The notes: generated by a model not told the origin, from the sequence alone. A stretch of DNA of 64,000 nucleotides from Cellulomonas sp. Leaf334 (GCF_001424195.1 NZ_LMOO01000006.1:98871-162870), one strand, 5' to 3'; numbered from the stretch's first letter, positions 10,101-18,742 are shown. Numbers and translations: made by a program.

Positions 10101-10950
10101 CCTCGGCAACTCGGGGATGATCGCACCCGGCCGCGCGGTGCCCAAGCGGGGCCTCGTCGCCGTCCTGTCCGCCACGCCGGAGGACGCGCGGGCCGGGACC
10201 AGCTGGCTCGGGTCGCCACCCGTGAAGCTGCGGCGGGTGGCGGGGGAGTCGGACGACGCCCGCACGTTCGCGCCCCCGACGCGGCTGCGGGTCGCCCGGG
10301 CGCTCGTGGAGCTCTGCCGGATCGTGCCGGTGATCTGCACCTTCGGGCTCGGGGTCGCGGTGCTCCTGGTCCTGCAGGCCGCGCTCGACGCGTGGGGTCT
10401 GGGTGCGGCTGCCGCGTCGTCCGCGTTCGTCGTGCTGGCGGCAGCGGGTGTCGCGTGCGCGCTCGCCACCGTGGCCAAGTGGCTGCTCGTCGGCAGGCTC
10501 CGCCCCGGGGACCACCCCCTGTGGAGCTCGTTCATCTGGCGCAACGAGCTCGCCGACACGTTCCTGGAGGTCGTCGCCGTGCCGTGGCTGGGACCGGCGA
10601 CGAACGGCTCGCCTGCCCTGACCGTCTGGCTGCGGACGCTCGGTGCGCGCATCGGCCGCGGGGTCTGGTGCGAGACCTACTGGCTGCCCGAGGCCGACCT
10701 CGTGACGCTCGGCGACGCCGCCACCGTGAACCGTGGGTGCGTGCTGCAGACACACTTGTTCCATGATCGGGTCATGAGCATGGACACAGTCGAGCTGGGA
10801 CGCGGCGCGAGCCTGGGCCCGCACGGGGTCGTGCTGCCCGCGGCGAGCCTCGACGACGGCGCCCGCGTCGGACCCGCGTCGCTCGTGCTGCGCGGCGACA
10901 CCATCCCCGCCGGGTCCCGCTGGACGGGCAACCCGGTGTCCCCGGCGTGA
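7111..10950 (+). CDS. Pls/PosA-type single-module non-ribosomal peptide synthetase
   Basis: A 1279-residue protein with an adenylation domain, a carrier domain and a membrane-embedded C-terminal half. The A domain shows IIFTSGSTGAPKG (144-156), NTYGPTE (283-289), YRSGD (366-370) and the catalytic lysine in GSGKVDR (471-477). The carrier serine is Ser530 in GGGS. From about residue 590, hydrophobic segments alternate with three left-handed beta-helix-like blocks (near 730-810, 980-1090 and 1170-1270). This matches the NRPS terminal domain family that includes epsilon-poly-L-lysine synthase, about 1320 residues long. There is no condensation or thioesterase domain. GGGGAGG lies just upstream of ATG 7111. 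The amino acid substrate cannot be assigned by eye. It overlaps an M1 peptidase gene. Confidence 0.85.
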   Translation: MAAEGFLRADLAPAPRTLLDVLEASALAHGDAPAIDDGSTVLTYAELLVAVRAAAAGLAGGGVGPGDRVGVRIPSGTAELYTAILAVLAAGAAYVPVDVDDPDERAQTVFREAGVARVLTEGDVATLRRTAEPRRPTLDDDAWIIFTSGSTGAPKGVAVTHRSAAAFVDAEARLFLQAAPLGPGDRVLAGLSVAFDASCEEMWLAWGHGACLVPAPRALVRTGMDLGPWLVAQGITVISTVPTLAGLWRAEELAGVRLLIFGGEACPPELVARLVGEGREVWNTYGPTEATVVACAALLTGDGPVRIGHALDGWDLAVVAPDGSPVEEGGLGELIIGGVGLARYLDPAKDAEKYAPADGLGWERAYRSGDLVRYEPEGLVFVGRADDQVKVGGRRIELGEVDSALLGLPGVAGAAAAVRRTPAGTSVLVGYLVPEPGVELDLADARHRLTGTLPAALVPLLAPVESIPTRGSGKVDRDALPWPLARPDEESAPAVGLTPTGEWVAERWTAALGVAVAGPRDDFFASGGGSLVAAQLVSALRTRFPTVTVADVYEYPRIGDLARRLDEFEPTVVAEARVVAPTPFRAQAVQTVLALPLAALVGLRWLTWLLAADAVLVATTGAPWVPVVPGVWWWVALGWLVLISPLGRMGTTVAVARTLLRGLEPGRYPRGGSVHLRLWFTESWAAAAGAENLSCAPWTLQYARALGASIGRDVDLHAIPPVTGLLTLGNGCAVEPEVDLRGHWLDGDVLRVGRVRIDKRATVGTRSTLAPGTRVGAWAEVAPGSAVLDSVPPGELWVGSPAVFDGPSRRHWPRDKAPRGGRWVAAYGATAAALAALPVVAAACGLLVVGLGLRDATTWSEAAVDALRAAPLGAITMVVVLAVVTLVSVRLLGLGFREGYHAVRSRAGWQVWATLRLMDDARTTLFPLYSSMATPVWLRALGADIGKDVEASTALMLPTLTTVGDGAFLADDTLIGSYELGHGWLRVERSKVGKRAFLGNSGMIAPGRAVPKRGLVAVLSATPEDARAGTSWLGSPPVKLRRVAGESDDARTFAPPTRLRVARALVELCRIVPVICTFGLGVAVLLVLQAALDAWGLGAAAASSAFVVLAAAGVACALATVAKWLLVGRLRPGDHPLWSSFIWRNELADTFLEVVAVPWLGPATNGSPALTVWLRTLGARIGRGVWCETYWLPEADLVTLGDAATVNRGCVLQTHLFHDRVMSMDTVELGRGASLGPHGVVLPAASLDDGARVGPASLVLRGDTIPAGSRWTGNPVSPA

Positions 10951-12269
10951 CCCAACCGCCGGAGGACCCGTACCTTCCCGGCCGCCCCGAGGGCGGCCTG
11001 ACCGTGGACCGGTACGAGCTCGAGCTCGACTACCGGGTGGCCACCAACCGGCTCGACGCGCGCGCCGTGGTGCACGCGCAGGCGTCGCGCCCCGTGGACC
11101 GGGTCTCGCTGTCCCTGCACGGGCTGCGCGTCGGTCAGGTGCTCGTCGACGGGAAGCGGCCGTCGCGGTGGACGCATCGCGACGACCGGATCGACATCCG
11201 GCTCAGCGCCACGCTCACCGTCGGCGTCGCCCTGGTGATCGAGGTCCGCTACGGCGGGCAGCCGGGTCCGGCGCGCGGACCGTGGGGCGAGGTCGGCTGG
11301 GAGGAGCTCGAGGACGGGCTCATCGTGGCCGGGCAACCCGACGGCGCACCGACGTGGTTCCCGTGCCACGACAGCCCCGCCGACAAGGCGAGCTTCTCCG
11401 TCGTCGTGACGGCGGAGGCCGGGTACGAGGTGCTCGCCAACGGGCAGCTGGTCTCGCGCACGCCCCGGGCCGGGCGGGTCCGCTGGGCCTATGAGCAGGC
11501 CGAACCCATGGCGCCGTACCTGGCCACGCTGCAGATCGGGCGGTACCAGCGCCTGATGCACGGCACCCAGCTGATCGTCCCCTCGCGGCTGCTGGCAGCG
11601 GCCGAGCACGACCTCGCTCGTCAGCCGGCGATGATCGCGCTCTTCGAGGACCGGTTCGGGCCCTACCCGTTCGCCGCCCCGTACACGGTCGTCGTCACCG
11701 ACGACGACCTCGAGATCCCGCTGGAGGCCCAGGGGCTGTCCGTGTTCGGTGCCAACCACCTGGACGGTCGGCGCGGGTCGGAGCGGCTGGTTGCCCACGA
11801 GCTCGCCCACCAGTGGTTCGGCAACAGCCTGACCGTCGGACGGTGGCGGGACATCTGGCTGCACGAAGGCTTCGCCTGCTACGCCGAGTGGCTGTGGTCG
11901 GAGCAGTCGGGCGGCTGGACGGCGCACCGCCAGGCGCGCTCGGCGCACGCCCGCCTGTCCCTGCTGCCGCAGGACCTGCTCATCGGGGATCCCGGCGCGG
12001 CGGCGATGTTCGACGACCGGCTCTACAAGCGCGGAGCGCTCACCCTGCACGCCCTGCGGCTGACCGTGGGGGACGACGTGTTCTTCGACATCCTGCGGAC
12101 ATGGACCGCGCGATACCGGCACGGGACGGTCAGCACGGAGCTGTTCGTCGCGTGCGCGTCCGAGGTGGCCGGCGTCCCGCTGGCGCTCCTCGTCGAGTCG
12201 TGGGTCTACCGAGCCGCCCTGCCCGAGCTGCCGCCGGGATCATCCGGCCTGGTCCCGCGGTTAGGGTGA
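10947..12269 (+). CDS. M1 family metallopeptidase (aminopeptidase N-like, short form)
   Basis: A 440-residue zinc peptidase with the M1 signature HELAHQWFGN (His284, Glu285, His288) and the third ligand Glu307 in LHEGFACYAEW. The N-terminal beta-domain is present. The large C-terminal helical domain of classical aminopeptidase N is absent. The exopeptidase motif usually written GxMEN is replaced by PLEAQ near residue 260, so substrate binding may differ. There is no signal peptide. GTG at 10947 overlaps the NRPS-like stop by 4 bases, which argues for coupled expression. A role in trimming or releasing the NRPS product is possible but not shown. Confidence 0.85.
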   Translation: MTQPPEDPYLPGRPEGGLTVDRYELELDYRVATNRLDARAVVHAQASRPVDRVSLSLHGLRVGQVLVDGKRPSRWTHRDDRIDIRLSATLTVGVALVIEVRYGGQPGPARGPWGEVGWEELEDGLIVAGQPDGAPTWFPCHDSPADKASFSVVVTAEAGYEVLANGQLVSRTPRAGRVRWAYEQAEPMAPYLATLQIGRYQRLMHGTQLIVPSRLLAAAEHDLARQPAMIALFEDRFGPYPFAAPYTVVVTDDDLEIPLEAQGLSVFGANHLDGRRGSERLVAHELAHQWFGNSLTVGRWRDIWLHEGFACYAEWLWSEQSGGWTAHRQARSAHARLSLLPQDLLIGDPGAAAMFDDRLYKRGALTLHALRLTVGDDVFFDILRTWTARYRHGTVSTELFVACASEVAGVPLALLVESWVYRAALPELPPGSSGLVPRLG

Positions 12270-12323
12270 TTCGGGGACGACCTCGCGGAGCACCGCGTAC
12301 CCCGCGCTCACAGGAGTCAGTAG

Positions 12324-13340
12324 ATGGCACAGGTCACGGCGGACGGCCTCACGGTCGGGTACGCGGCGATGCTCGAGCAGTTCCACCCGACCGAGGCGGT
12401 CGAGCTGTCCGTCCACGCGGAGGCCCACGGGTTCTCCGGCGTGATGGCCGCCGACCACTACCAGCCGTGGGTCCCCGCGCAGGGACAGGCGGCGTTCGTC
12501 TGGAACGTGCTGACCGCCCTCGGCGAGCGCACCACCGGTGACATCGGCCCCGGCGTCACCGCACCGACGTTCCGCTGGCACCCCGCGATGGTCGCGCAGG
12601 CGTCGGCCACGCTCGCCGCGATGTACCCCGGACGCCACTGGCTGGGGCTGGGCTCCGGCGAGGCGCTCAACGAGCACATCGTCGCGAACTACTGGCCCGA
12701 GGCGCCCGAGCGGATCAACCGCATGTTCGAGGCCATCGAGATCATCAAGAAGCTGTTCACCGCGTCGATCGCGGGCAAGGACGTCAAGCACGCCGGGCAG
12801 TTCTACAAGGTCGAGTCCACCCGCCTGTGGACCATGCCCGAGGTCGCGCCCGAGATCCTCGTCGCCACCGCCGGCCCGGTCACCGCGAAGCGCGCCGGCC
12901 GGCACGCCGACGGGCTCATCACCGTCGGGGCGCCGCTGGAGAAGATCTCCGGCCTGTTCGGCAAGTTCGACGAGGGCGCCCGCGAGGCCGGCAAGGACCC
13001 CGACGCGATGCCGAAGGTCCTCCAGCTCCACCTGTCGTGGGCGGAGACCGACGAGCTTGCCCTCGCGCACGCGATGCACGAGTGGCCCAACGGCGGCATG
13101 AAGTTCCCGAAGGCCGACATCCGCTCCCCGTTCGACTTCGAGCAGATGGCCAAGCTCGTGCGCCCCGAGGACTTCGAGGGCCGCATGGTCATCTCCGCGG
13201 ACCCGGACAAGCACCGTGCCGAGATCCAGAAGTACGTCGACCTCGGCTTCGACCGCATCTACCTGCACAACGTCGGACGCAACCAGCGCGAGTGGATCGA
13301 GACGTTCGGGGCGGACGTGCTGCCCAAGCTCGTGCGATGA
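12324..13340 (+). CDS. F420-dependent LLM-class oxidoreductase, glucose-6-phosphate dehydrogenase-like
   Basis: A 338-residue TIM-barrel protein of the luciferase-like F420 group. Stretches such as [46 protein letters not shown] sequence and [10 protein letters not shown] closely follow mycobacterial FGD1, which oxidises glucose-6-phosphate with F420. Several substrate-region segments differ, so a relative in the broader F420 G6PDH-like family is equally likely. AGGAG precedes ATG 12324. The stop overlaps the start of cofE by 4 bases, which ties this enzyme to F420 metabolism. Confidence 0.8.
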   Translation: MAQVTADGLTVGYAAMLEQFHPTEAVELSVHAEAHGFSGVMAADHYQPWVPAQGQAAFVWNVLTALGERTTGDIGPGVTAPTFRWHPAMVAQASATLAAMYPGRHWLGLGSGEALNEHIVANYWPEAPERINRMFEAIEIIKKLFTASIAGKDVKHAGQFYKVESTRLWTMPEVAPEILVATAGPVTAKRAGRHADGLITVGAPLEKISGLFGKFDEGAREAGKDPDAMPKVLQLHLSWAETDELALAHAMHEWPNGGMKFPKADIRSPFDFEQMAKLVRPEDFEGRMVISADPDKHRAEIQKYVDLGFDRIYLHNVGRNQREWIETFGADVLPKLVR

Positions 13341-14101
13341 GCACGCGGCTCGAGGTCTGGGCGCCCGACGGGCTGCCCGAGATCGCGCCCGGCGACGACC
13401 TCGTGGAGCTGCTCACCGAGCTGCTCCGCGACGACCCGCTGATCGACGGGGACGTCCTCGTCCTGACCAGCAAGGTCGTCTCCAAGGCCGAGGGCAGGGT
13501 CGTCTCCGCCGACGACCGCGAGCAAGCCATCACCGACGAGACCGTCCGCGTCGTCGCCACCCGCGAGCACGCCACCGGCGTCACCCGGATCGTCGAGAAC
13601 CGGCTCGGGCTCGTCATGGCAGCCGCCGGCGTCGACGCCTCGAACACGCCCGAGGGCACCGTCCTGCTGCTCCCGGTCGACCCGGACGCATCCGCCCGAT
13701 CCTTGCGGGCCGGTCTGTCCGCAGCCTTCGGCGTCCGGATCGGTGTGGTCGTCACCGACACCGCCGGGCGGCCGTGGCGGCAGGGCGTGACCGACATCGC
13801 GATCGGCGCCGCCGGGGTCGTCGTCCTCGACGACCTGCGCGGACAGGTCGACACGTTCGGCCGCCCGCTCGTCATGACCCAGGCCGCCGTCGCCGACGAG
13901 ATCGCGTCCGCAGGAGAGCTGGTCAAGGGCAAGGCCGAGGGGCGACCTCTCGCGGTCGTCCGCGGGCTCGGCCACCTCGTCACCGACGAGGACGGACCCG
14001 GTGCCCGGGCGCTCGTACGCCTCGGCGCCGAGGACATGTTCGCGCAGGGCAGCGCCGAGGCGTACTCGCAGGGCTGGAAGGACGCGCTGCGGGAGCAGTG
14101 A
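13337..14101 (+). CDS. cofE: Coenzyme F420-0:L-glutamate ligase (CofE)
   Basis: A 254-residue GTP-dependent ligase that adds gamma-linked glutamates to F420-0. Recognisable parts are [12 protein letters not shown] near the N-terminus, the segment [20 protein letters not shown], and [21 protein letters not shown]. It is the short CofE form and lacks the nitroreductase-like C-terminal domain found in mycobacterial FbiB. ATG 13337 overlaps the preceding oxidoreductase stop by 4 bases (ATGA). With cofC at 15361 and cofD at 17019 it forms a loose F420 maturation region. Confidence 0.92.
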   Translation: MSTRLEVWAPDGLPEIAPGDDLVELLTELLRDDPLIDGDVLVLTSKVVSKAEGRVVSADDREQAITDETVRVVATREHATGVTRIVENRLGLVMAAAGVDASNTPEGTVLLLPVDPDASARSLRAGLSAAFGVRIGVVVTDTAGRPWRQGVTDIAIGAAGVVVLDDLRGQVDTFGRPLVMTQAAVADEIASAGELVKGKAEGRPLAVVRGLGHLVTDEDGPGARALVRLGAEDMFAQGSAEAYSQGWKDALREQ

Positions 14102-14217
14102 GCCCTCGACGGCTGGCCTGCGGAGCTGTGGATGGAGCAGTCCGCGCGGTGCCCGACCCGGCTAGCGTCGGCGCCTGCCCCGGGGAGAGCCACGGGCCAG
14201 GCGAAAGGGACTCGGAC

Positions 14218-14502
14218 ATGCAGGACGACCGTGATGACGACGGCACGCGGACGACGCGTAGACGACGAGACGCCGACGTGTCCGCGCTGACCGGCCTCGG
14301 CCTGATCGTGTACCTCGTCACGGCCGTCCTGGCACGCGTCGTGCAGAACGATCACGCCGCGACAGTGGTGGGACTGGTCGCGTTGATCCCGCTCGGCGCA
14401 GCGGTCGTGATCGCGGTCCGGCGTCGGCTGGTGGGAGCGGTCGCCCCGCCCGCCCTGCTGTTCGTCGGCGTCGCGATCCTCAGTGCCGTCCGGTTCGCCT
14501 GA
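14218..14502 (+). CDS. Small membrane protein of unknown function
   Basis: A 94-residue protein with a charged N-terminus (MQDDRDDDGTRTTRRRRD) followed by about three hydrophobic segments, starting at LTGLGLIVYLVTAVL, VVGLVALIPLGAAVVIAV and PPALLFVGVAILSAV. GAAAGGGA lies 7 bases before ATG 14218. No family was recognised. It sits 116 bases after cofE on the same strand and converges on the HhH-GPD gene. Confidence 0.65.
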   Translation: MQDDRDDDGTRTTRRRRDADVSALTGLGLIVYLVTAVLARVVQNDHAATVVGLVALIPLGAAVVIAVRRRLVGAVAPPALLFVGVAILSAVRFA

Positions 14503-14514
14503 GCGCCAGCCGGC

Positions 14515-15093
14515 TCAGGGGGCAGCCGTCGCCTTCGCGGCGGCCTTCGCAGCCTGCTTCGTCGCGCGCACCTCGCTGAGCGACACCGGGTCTGTGACGT
14601 CCGCGATCGACCGGCGCGCGCCCGGCTCGCCGTAGGCGCCGGCGGCCTCGGCCCAGCCCGCGGGCTGCACGCCGCGCTGCTTACCGAGGAGTGCCAGGAA
14701 GATTCGCGCCTTCTGGTCACCGAAGCCGGGCAGCGCCTTGAGCCGCTTCAGCACGGTCTTCCCGTCGGGGTCGCCGTCGGTCCACAGGCGGGTGACGTCG
14801 CCGTCATAGTCGGAGGCCACGGCAGCGGCGACGGCCTGGATGCGGCCCGCCATCGAGCCGGGGTAGCGGTGGACCGCCGGGGGCGTCGCGCACAGGGCGG
14901 CGAACGTCTCCGGGTCGGCCTCCGCGATGCGGTGCACGTCGAGGCCGTTCATGCGCGCCGCGATCTTGGCGGGCCCGGCGAAGGCGGACTCCATGGTGAC
15001 CTGCTGGTCGAGGAGCATGCCCACCAGGAGTGCGAACGGGTCGTCGTCGAGCAGGCGGTCGGCGTCGGCGTCACCGGTCATCCAGAGGGTCAT
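14515..15093 (-). CDS. HhH-GPD family protein, putative base-excision repair glycosylase
   Basis: A 192-residue protein of the actinobacterial HhH-GPD subgroup. The N-terminal part DPFALLVGMLLDQQVTMESAF is the helical start of the fold. The helix-hairpin-helix segment is LKALPGFGDQKARIFLALLGK near residues 118-138. The final segment is rich in Ala and Lys (KQAAKAAAKATAAP) and may contact nucleic acid. It would act on damaged bases in DNA, but the substrate is unknown. Whether it has lyase activity cannot be decided here. ATG 15093 is the first plausible start. Confidence 0.82.
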   Translation of the reverse strand: MTLWMTGDADADRLLDDDPFALLVGMLLDQQVTMESAFAGPAKIAARMNGLDVHRIAEADPETFAALCATPPAVHRYPGSMAGRIQAVAAAVASDYDGDVTRLWTDGDPDGKTVLKRLKALPGFGDQKARIFLALLGKQRGVQPAGWAEAAGAYGEPGARRSIADVTDPVSLSEVRATKQAAKAAAKATAAP

Positions 15094-15138
15094 GGGGTCA
15101 TTCTGGCGCAGGACCGGTCGCGACGGCCGTCGGACGCC

Positions 15139-15255
15139 TCACTCGCGTCGCGCGGCGAACGACAGCATGGTGGGGATGGTGGCGAACCAGCGCTCGTCGT
15201 CGGTCCACTCGTGCTCGGCCCGACCGTGCGCAGGGAGCGACGGTGGTTCGTCCAT
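15139..15255 (-). CDS. Possible small ORF (38 codons)
   Basis: Between the HhH-GPD gene and cofC, the minus strand encodes a 38-residue peptide rich in Glu, Trp and Arg that ends ATIPTMLSFAARRE. The composition looks protein-like. GAGAGG directly abuts the ATG, which is poor spacing for a ribosome binding site, and upstream codons remain open. It may be a real small gene, the tail of a decayed gene, or chance. No family was recognised. Confidence 0.25.
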   Translation of the reverse strand: MDEPPSLPAHGRAEHEWTDDERWFATIPTMLSFAARRE

Positions 15256-15360
15256 CCTCTCGCGAGCACGGGGGCGTTCGTCGACGCGATCATCCTGCTC
15301 GCGATGGGTGGGACGGACTCGCGAGGGCTGAAGCTGCGCTGAGTGGGGCAGGATGCGACG

Positions 15361-15963
15361 GTGCGGTGGGTCGTGGTGGTGCCCGTGAAGCCGGCGGCCG
15401 ACGGGAAGACGCGGCTCGCCGGCGTGCTGTCCGCGTCTGCGCGGGAAGGGCTGGTGCGGGCGATGGCGCTCGACACGATCGCGGCTGCCGTGGTGACACC
15501 CGAGGTGCTGCGGGTCGTGGTGGTGACGGCGGACGAGCCGCTGCGGAGGTTGCTCGGCGGGACTGTCGATCTCGTCGACGAACCCGGCGGCGGGCTCAAC
15601 GGTGCGGTCCGAGCGGGCATCGAGCGCGCGGCGGTACGTGGCGACGGAGTCGCCGTCCTGCTGGGTGACCTGCCCGCGCTGCGGCCGGACGACCTCGCGG
15701 ACGCCCTGAGCATGGCGAGCGCCCACGAGCGCGCGTTCGTGGCCGACGCCGACGGCACGGGGACGACCCTCCTCGCGGCGCTGCCGGGGGTGGTGCTCGA
15801 TCCGCAGTTCGGGCCGGGGTCCGCCGCCGCGCACGAGCTGGCCGGGCACGTGCGGCTGGCGGTCGGTGCGATGTCGACCGTGCGTCGCGACGTGGACGTC
15901 CCCGACGATCTGGTCGAGGTGGCGCGGCTCGGCGTCGGCCCGGCGACACGCGCGGTGCTCTAG
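15361..15963 (+). CDS. cofC: 2-phospho-L-lactate (or phosphoenolpyruvate) guanylyltransferase CofC
   Basis: A 200-residue nucleotidyltransferase-fold protein that activates the three-carbon precursor of F420 with GTP. The N-terminus VRWVVVVPVKPAADGKTRL is the CofC signature. Later motifs are EPGGGLNGAV, LLGDLPALRPDDL, DADGTGTTLLAA and FGPGSAAAH, all in the expected order. The start at GTG 15361 is preferred over GTG 15343 because GGGGCAGGA lies at 15345-15353. In actinobacteria phosphoenolpyruvate is the likely substrate by family knowledge. The gene is not directly coupled to cofE or cofD. Confidence 0.9.
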   Translation: MRWVVVVPVKPAADGKTRLAGVLSASAREGLVRAMALDTIAAAVVTPEVLRVVVVTADEPLRRLLGGTVDLVDEPGGGLNGAVRAGIERAAVRGDGVAVLLGDLPALRPDDLADALSMASAHERAFVADADGTGTTLLAALPGVVLDPQFGPGSAAAHELAGHVRLAVGAMSTVRRDVDVPDDLVEVARLGVGPATRAVL

Positions 15964-15972
15964 CGTCGGCGC

Positions 15973-17022
15973 GTGCGCCTCTTCCGTTGTCCCCGCTGCG
16001 GGGACGTGGCATTCATCGAGTCCGTGGCCTGCGACGGGTGCGGCCTGGAGCTGGGACTGCACCCGCCGACGCTGACGATGCGCGCAGCACCTGCGCAGGG
16101 CAGCGACGTCGAGGGCACGTGGTGGTTCCCGTGCGCGAACCGGCTCTGGGAGTGCAACTGGCTCGCGGCGGCCGACTCCGGCTCGGGGCAGTGCATCTCG
16201 TGCAGACTCACGCGCACGCGGCCGGGCAACGACGACACCCTCGCGCTCGAGAAGCTCGCGACCGCGTCGGGCGACAAGCGGCGGCTGCTCGTCCAGCTCG
16301 CGGACCTCGGGCTGCCGATCACCCCCTGGTACGAGCGGGCGGGTGGGCTCGGCTTCGACCTGCTGTCGTCGCGGTCCGACGGCGCGCGCGTCACCATCGG
16401 GCACGCCAACGGGATCGTCACGATCGACCTGGCGGAGTCGCTCGACGCGCACCGTGAGGCGCTGCGGATCCGGCTCGGCGAGCCGTACCGGACGATGCTC
16501 GGGCACTTCCGGCACGAGGTCGGGCACTACTACGAGTGGATCCTCGTCGAGCAGACCGGCTGGATCGACGAGTGCCGGACGATCTTCGGCGACGAGCGCA
16601 CGTCGTACCGCGACGCGATCGCCCGGCACTACCGCACGGGCGCGCCGCACGACTGGGCGGAGAGCTTCATCTCCGAGTACGCCACGATGCACCCGTGGGA
16701 GGACTTCGCGGAGTGCTTCGCGCACTACCTGCACCTGACCAGCACGCTGCAGACCGCGGCCGGCGGGCAGATGAGCATCCGGGTCGAGGGGGTGCCGCAG
16801 ATCGCCGATGGGGAGGTGCGCCCGCGGACCGGTTACGCGGACGCGACGATGGCGGAGATCCTCGCCGACTGGCTACCGGTCTCGACGTTCCTCAACCGCG
16901 TGAACCGCGCGATGGGCAAGAGCGACCTGTACCCGTTCACGATCGCGGCGCCCGTGGCCCGCAAGCTCGACTTCGTGCACCGGGTCGTCACGGCGTCCCG
17001 CGTGGAGCGGCCGCTCGGTTAG
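15973..17022 (+). CDS. Putative zinc-binding metallopeptidase with N-terminal zinc ribbon
   Basis: A 349-residue protein. The N-terminus carries CPRCG and CDGCG pairs, a zinc ribbon, and a second Cys cluster (CNW, CISC). The middle has the catalytic-type motif RHEVGHYYEWIL (HEXXH near residue 182), and a further acidic/His segment WEDFAECFAHYLH follows. This arrangement matches a widespread family of uncharacterised zinc-ribbon putative metallopeptidases. There is no signal peptide, so it is probably cytoplasmic. GTG 15973 starts 9 bases after cofC. Its stop interlocks with the cofD stop on the other strand (TTAG at 17019-17022). Confidence 0.82.
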   Translation: MRLFRCPRCGDVAFIESVACDGCGLELGLHPPTLTMRAAPAQGSDVEGTWWFPCANRLWECNWLAAADSGSGQCISCRLTRTRPGNDDTLALEKLATASGDKRRLLVQLADLGLPITPWYERAGGLGFDLLSSRSDGARVTIGHANGIVTIDLAESLDAHREALRIRLGEPYRTMLGHFRHEVGHYYEWILVEQTGWIDECRTIFGDERTSYRDAIARHYRTGAPHDWAESFISEYATMHPWEDFAECFAHYLHLTSTLQTAAGGQMSIRVEGVPQIADGEVRPRTGYADATMAEILADWLPVSTFLNRVNRAMGKSDLYPFTIAAPVARKLDFVHRVVTASRVERPLG

Positions 17023-17975
17023 GGCAGTGCGCCGACCAGGGCGAGCGCGTCGGCAGCGATGCGGGCGGTCGTGGGTACGTCGGTCATGAGCGTCGGCGCG
17101 GCACCCGCGAGCCAGCCCTCCGACCGCAGCGCGTCGGCAGCGTCGGCGTCCCGGTCGTCGACGAGCCAGGCGTCCAGCACACCGTCGGGCCGTCGGCCGT
17201 AGTGCCGCGCCACGGCGAGCGCGCTGGTCTCGACGCCGATCGCGGTCAGGCACACGTCGGCCATCCCGCGCACGGGTGCGCCGCCGATCACGGGGCTGAC
17301 GCCGACCACCGGCGCGGCCGTCGTGCGCATCGCGTCGCGGATGCCGGGGATCGCGAGGATCGTCCCGACGGAGACGACCGGGTTGGACGGCGGGACGACG
17401 ACCACGTCGGCGTCGGCGATGGCCGCGAGGACGCCGGGCGCGGGGGTGGCCGTCGCCAGGTTCGTCTGGACGAACCGCGCGGCGGGGAGCGCGGCCCGGT
17501 GGCGGACCCACCACTCCTCGAAGTGGAGCTCCCGGCCGTCGGTGGTGACGACGTGCGTCTCGACCTCGTCGTCGGTCATCGGCAGCAGCGTCACGCCCGG
17601 TGCCCAGCGCTCGGCGAGGCGGGCCGTGACCCGGGACAGCGGCAGCCCGGTGCGGAGCAGCGCGGTGCGGGCCAGGTGGGTGGCCAGGTCGAGGTCGCCC
17701 AGCGTGAACCACTCCCAGCCGAGCCCGTACGCGGCGAGGTCGTCGCTGGTCCGCCGGCTCTCGTCGCGCCGGCCCCAGCCCTGCTCCTCGTGGACCGCAC
17801 CGCCGAGCGTGTACATCAGGGTGTCGAGGTCGGGGCAGACGCGGACGCCGTGCAGCCACATGTCGTCGCCGGTGTTCGCGACGACGGTGATGTGGGCGCG
17901 TTCGCCGACCAGGTTCAGCAGGCCGCGGGTGAAGCGGGCGCCGCCGACGCCGCCGGACAGGACGGTGATCTTCAT
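17019..17975 (-). CDS. cofD: 2-phospho-L-lactate transferase CofD (FbiA)
   Basis: A 318-residue enzyme that joins the activated three-carbon unit to Fo to give F420-0 or its dehydro form. It starts with ITVLSGGVGGARFTRGL, the nucleotide-binding signature of CofD. Further conserved parts are VVANTGDDMWLHGVRVCPDLDTLMY-type sequence, GWGRRDES, and VVPPSNPVVSVGTILAIPGIR. ATG 17975 overlaps the ABC ATPase stop by 4 bases, so cofD is the last gene of a four-gene unit with a putative F420-0 importer. No fbiC or cofGH is in the window. Confidence 0.94.
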   Translation of the reverse strand: MKITVLSGGVGGARFTRGLLNLVGERAHITVVANTGDDMWLHGVRVCPDLDTLMYTLGGAVHEEQGWGRRDESRRTSDDLAAYGLGWEWFTLGDLDLATHLARTALLRTGLPLSRVTARLAERWAPGVTLLPMTDDEVETHVVTTDGRELHFEEWWVRHRAALPAARFVQTNLATATPAPGVLAAIADADVVVVPPSNPVVSVGTILAIPGIRDAMRTTAAPVVGVSPVIGGAPVRGMADVCLTAIGVETSALAVARHYGRRPDGVLDAWLVDDRDADAADALRSEGWLAGAAPTLMTDVPTTARIAADALALVGALP

Positions 17976-18742
17976 GGGGACCTCGTCGGCTCGTGGAACG
18001 CGATGACCGGCCGGCCGGTGCGCGGGTGCTCCAGGATGTCGGCCTCGACGCCGTAGACCGCGCGCAGGAGGTCCGGTGTCAGCACCTCGCGCGGGTGCCC
18101 CGCTGCCGCGAGGTGACCGTCCGCGAGGACGAGCACGTGCTCGCAGAACGCGGCCGCGAGGTTGAGATCGTGCAGGGCGGCGACCGTCGTCGTGCCCAGG
18201 TCGCGCACGAACGCCAGCAGGCTCAGCTGTGCGCTGACGTCGAGGTGGTTGGTCGGCTCGTCGAGGAGCAGGAGCTCGGGTTCCTGCGCGAGCGCCCGGG
18301 CGATCTGCACGCGCTGCCGCTCGCCACCGGACAGGGAGGACCAGGGACGTTCGGCGAGGTGGTCCGCCTGCGCGCTGACCAGCGCACGGTCGACCGCCGC
18401 GTCGTCGGGGTCGGTGCCCCACAGGCTCCGGTACGGGATCCGGCCGAGCGACACGACCTCGCGGACCGTCAGCGGGACAGTGCTGGTGGACTCCTGCTCC
18501 AGCAGGGCGATCTGGCGGGCCCGCGTCCTGCGCGAGAGCTCGTGCACCGGGGTGTCGTGGACCAGCACCGCACCCTTCTCGGGCGGCAGCAGCCCGGCAA
18601 CCAGGCGCAGCAGGGTGGTCTTGCCGGCTCCGTTCGGCCCCAGCAGTCCGGTCAGGTGGCCGGCCGGCGGGGTCGCGTCGATCCCGTCGACCACCCAGCG
18701 TCCTCCGAGGCGGGTGCCGACGCCGTCGAGGGTCAGGTCCAT
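17972..18742 (-). CDS. ABC transporter ATP-binding protein, putative F420-0 importer
   Basis: A 256-residue FecE/BtuD-type ATPase. Walker A is GPNGAGKTT near residue 33, the signature is LSGGERQRVQIARAL and Walker B is LLLLDEPTNHLD, with the H-loop in ALHDLNLA. It overlaps the permease gene by 10 bases and cofD by 4. From memory, TIGRFAMs describes a three-gene FecBCD-like cassette in F420-using actinobacteria as a putative F420-0 importer. The linkage to cofD fits that proposal. A siderophore or cobalamin importer is the alternative on fold alone. Confidence 0.85.
   Translation of the reverse strand: MDLTLDGVGTRLGGRWVVDGIDATPPAGHLTGLLGPNGAGKTTLLRLVAGLLPPEKGAVLVHDTPVHELSRRTRARQIALLEQESTSTVPLTVREVVSLGRIPYRSLWGTDPDDAAVDRALVSAQADHLAERPWSSLSGGERQRVQIARALAQEPELLLLDEPTNHLDVSAQLSLLAFVRDLGTTTVAALHDLNLAAAFCEHVLVLADGHLAAAGHPREVLTPDLLRAVYGVEADILEHPRTGRPVIAFHEPTRSP

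Noticed and set aside
14869..15342. Plus-strand frame across the HhH-GPD gene and the gap before cofC
   Set aside because: Most of it is antisense to a recognised protein, and the remainder has no start signal or family match.
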